Position numbers and translations under genes: made by a program
NCBI GenBank assembly: GCA_025456385.1
Contig: JALOKS010000096.1
Location: 1-8,468, forward strand
From: Thermoanaerobaculales bacterium
GTDB lineage: Bacteria > Acidobacteriota > Thermoanaerobaculia > Thermoanaerobaculales > Sulfomarinibacteraceae
DNA: 8,468 nt
Direction of reading: 5' to 3'
The notes under the pieces: model-generated
What the model was told of the DNA's origin: nothing
What the model saw: only the letters and a program-made list of their open reading frames with translations
Databases searched by the model: none
Shown: piece after piece, positions 6,148 to 8,468 of the stretch
Numbering within the stretch: position 1 is the stretch's first letter
Layout: each line of letters begins with the position of its first letter

Positions 6148-6151
<4 letters not shown>
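4970..6151 (+). CDS. crtY: Lycopene beta-cyclase, CrtY type
   Basis: Converts the open ends of lycopene to beta-ionone rings, giving gamma- and then beta-carotene; a membrane-associated flavoprotein using reduced FAD without net redox change. The 393-residue length fits proteobacterial CrtY. Motifs: dinucleotide-binding LVGGGLANCLIALRL at 7-21, GGNHTWSYHDSDL at 40-52, GFQKFLG at 148-154, MDATVGQVDGYRFVYTLPLA at 171-190, LLVEDTSY at 194-201 (E197 aligns with the glutamate reported as catalytic in Pantoea CrtY), LPIVLGGD at 238-245 and RAALFHPTTGYSLAEAV at 263-279. The C-terminal block has RDNSFFRLLNRMLF, ERFYGLPESLIHRFYAG and GRPPVPL. It is not the heterodimeric CrtYcd type or the plant CrtL type. 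GTG start 4970 overlaps the previous stop in a GTGA; AGG at 4961-4963 is a modest ribosome site. Its own stop overlaps the crtI start in the same way. Confidence 0.93.
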
Positions 6152-7647
<1,496 letters not shown>

Positions 7648-7656
7648 GGCCCGGCC

Positions 7657-8468
7657 GTGGACGAGCTGGTCGAGCAGAGCCGGGCCGTCATCGAGCGGGG
7701 CTCGAAGAGCTTCGCCGCCGCCGCCCGCCTCTTCGCCCCCGAAACCCGCGCCGGCGCCTACCTGCTTTACGCCTGGTGCCGGCACTGCGACGACCAGACC
7801 GACGACCAGCGCCTCGGCTTCGCGGGCTCGCGGCTCGACGAGGCCGAGGCGCGCGCCCGCCTCGACCGGCTCGAGGCCGCGACCCGGAGCGCGCTGGCCG
7901 GCGAGCCGACCGGCGACCCGATCTTCGCCGGCCTGCAGCGGGTCGCTTCACACCACCGGATCCCCGCACGCGACGCCCTCGCGCACCTCGCGGGCTTCCG
8001 CATGGACGTCGAAGGGCGCCGCTACGACACCGTCACCGACACGCTCGAGTACTGCTACCACGTTGCGGGGGTGGTCGGGGTGATGATGGCGCGGATCATG
8101 GGGGTGCGCGACGAGCCCACCCTCGACCGCGCCGCCGACCTCGGCATCGCCTTCCAGCTCACCAACATCTGCCGCGACGTCCTCGACGACGCCGCCCTCG
8201 GCCGGGTCTACCTGCCGGCAGCCTGGCTGGCCGAGGCCGGGGTGCCGGGCGGGCGGCTCGCCGACCCCGAGCACCGCGGCGGGGTGGTCGCGGTGGTGCG
8301 GCGCGTGCTCGCCGAGGCCGAGCGCTATTACGCCTCCTCCCGCCTCGGCATCTCGCAGCTGCCGTTCCGCTCCGCGTGGGCGGTGGCGGGCGCCCGCTCC
8401 GTCTACCGCGACATCGGCCGCCTGGTGCTGCGGCGGGGCGCAGCGGCCTGGGAGGAGCGCGCCGCCAC
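7657..8468 (+). CDS. crtB: Phytoene synthase, 3' end cut by window edge
   Basis: Condenses two geranylgeranyl diphosphates into 15-cis-phytoene, the first committed carotenoid step, at the membrane surface with Mg2+. 270 codons are visible of about 300-310 usual, so roughly 30-40 are missing. The N terminus DELVEQSRAVIERGSKSF is typical. The first aspartate-rich motif is CRHCDDQTDD at 41-50 (D45, D46, D49), FRMDVEGRRY is at 115-124, YCYHVAGVVGVMM at 132-144, and the second Asp motif QLTNICRDVLDD at 167-178 (N170, D174, D178) precedes GRVYLP at 182-187. Most CrtB proteins have a bulky aliphatic residue where C172 sits and a GED-like end where LDD sits, minor variations that keep the metal ligands. 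GTG 7657 starts 9 nt after the crtI stop; TGAGG at 7645-7649, overlapping that stop, is a fair ribosome site. The absence of a stop before the edge leaves the gene open, so its end is unknown. Confidence 0.93.
   Translation, partial: MDELVEQSRAVIERGSKSFAAAARLFAPETRAGAYLLYAWCRHCDDQTDDQRLGFAGSRLDEAEARARLDRLEAATRSALAGEPTGDPIFAGLQRVASHHRIPARDALAHLAGFRMDVEGRRYDTVTDTLEYCYHVAGVVGVMMARIMGVRDEPTLDRAADLGIAFQLTNICRDVLDDAALGRVYLPAAWLAEAGVPGGRLADPEHRGGVVAVVRRVLAEAERYYASSRLGISQLPFRSAWAVAGARSVYRDIGRLVLRRGAAAWEERAA

Overview
The window is a GC-rich stretch of bacterial chromosome with tightly packed genes, GTG starts at several genes and strong G/C third-position bias. The base composition, the TTCGGAA tandem repeat and the GTCATCC...GGATGAC intergenic element suggest a soil or sediment lineage such as Acidobacteriota or a deltaproteobacterial/myxobacterial relative. 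That placement is an impression only, because there is no rRNA or phylogenetic marker here.

Left part, minus strand (1-1883): a secreted DUF6265-type protein, then an ApaH-type diadenosine tetraphosphatase, then a SixA-type histidine phosphatase that runs off the left edge. The ApaH and SixA genes are packed end to start (2-nt gap), with the Shine-Dalgarno of the second inside the end of the first. Positions 1884-1940 are a compact divergent control region containing a perfect TGTAC-GCG-GTACA palindrome. From it a creatininase-family metallohydrolase is transcribed rightward (1941-2684).

Middle (2685-3151): 467 bp without a gene. It holds a heptamer tandem repeat, a long imperfect inverted repeat, an array of about 3.5 units of 36-37 bp, and the promoter region of the next gene. 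That gene (3152-4381) is a fold-type I PLP aminotransferase of the LysN/2-aminoadipate type.

Right part (4476-8468): a four-gene transcription unit. It begins with a small exported thioredoxin-fold protein that has no cysteine at all, followed by crtY (lycopene beta-cyclase), crtI (bacterial-type phytoene desaturase) and crtB (phytoene synthase, cut by the right edge). The junctions are a GTGA overlap, a second GTGA overlap and a 9-nt gap. Gene order is the reverse of pathway order: CrtB joins two GGPP into phytoene, CrtI desaturates it to lycopene and CrtY cyclises the ends to beta-carotene. No GGPP synthase (crtE) or carotenoid-modifying gene is visible.

Nothing here is clearly a new defence, mobile or signalling system. 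The points most worth a second look are the cysteine-free thioredoxin-like protein coupled to crtY, the composite repeat region at 2692-3039, and the shared operator-like palindrome in the divergent promoter.
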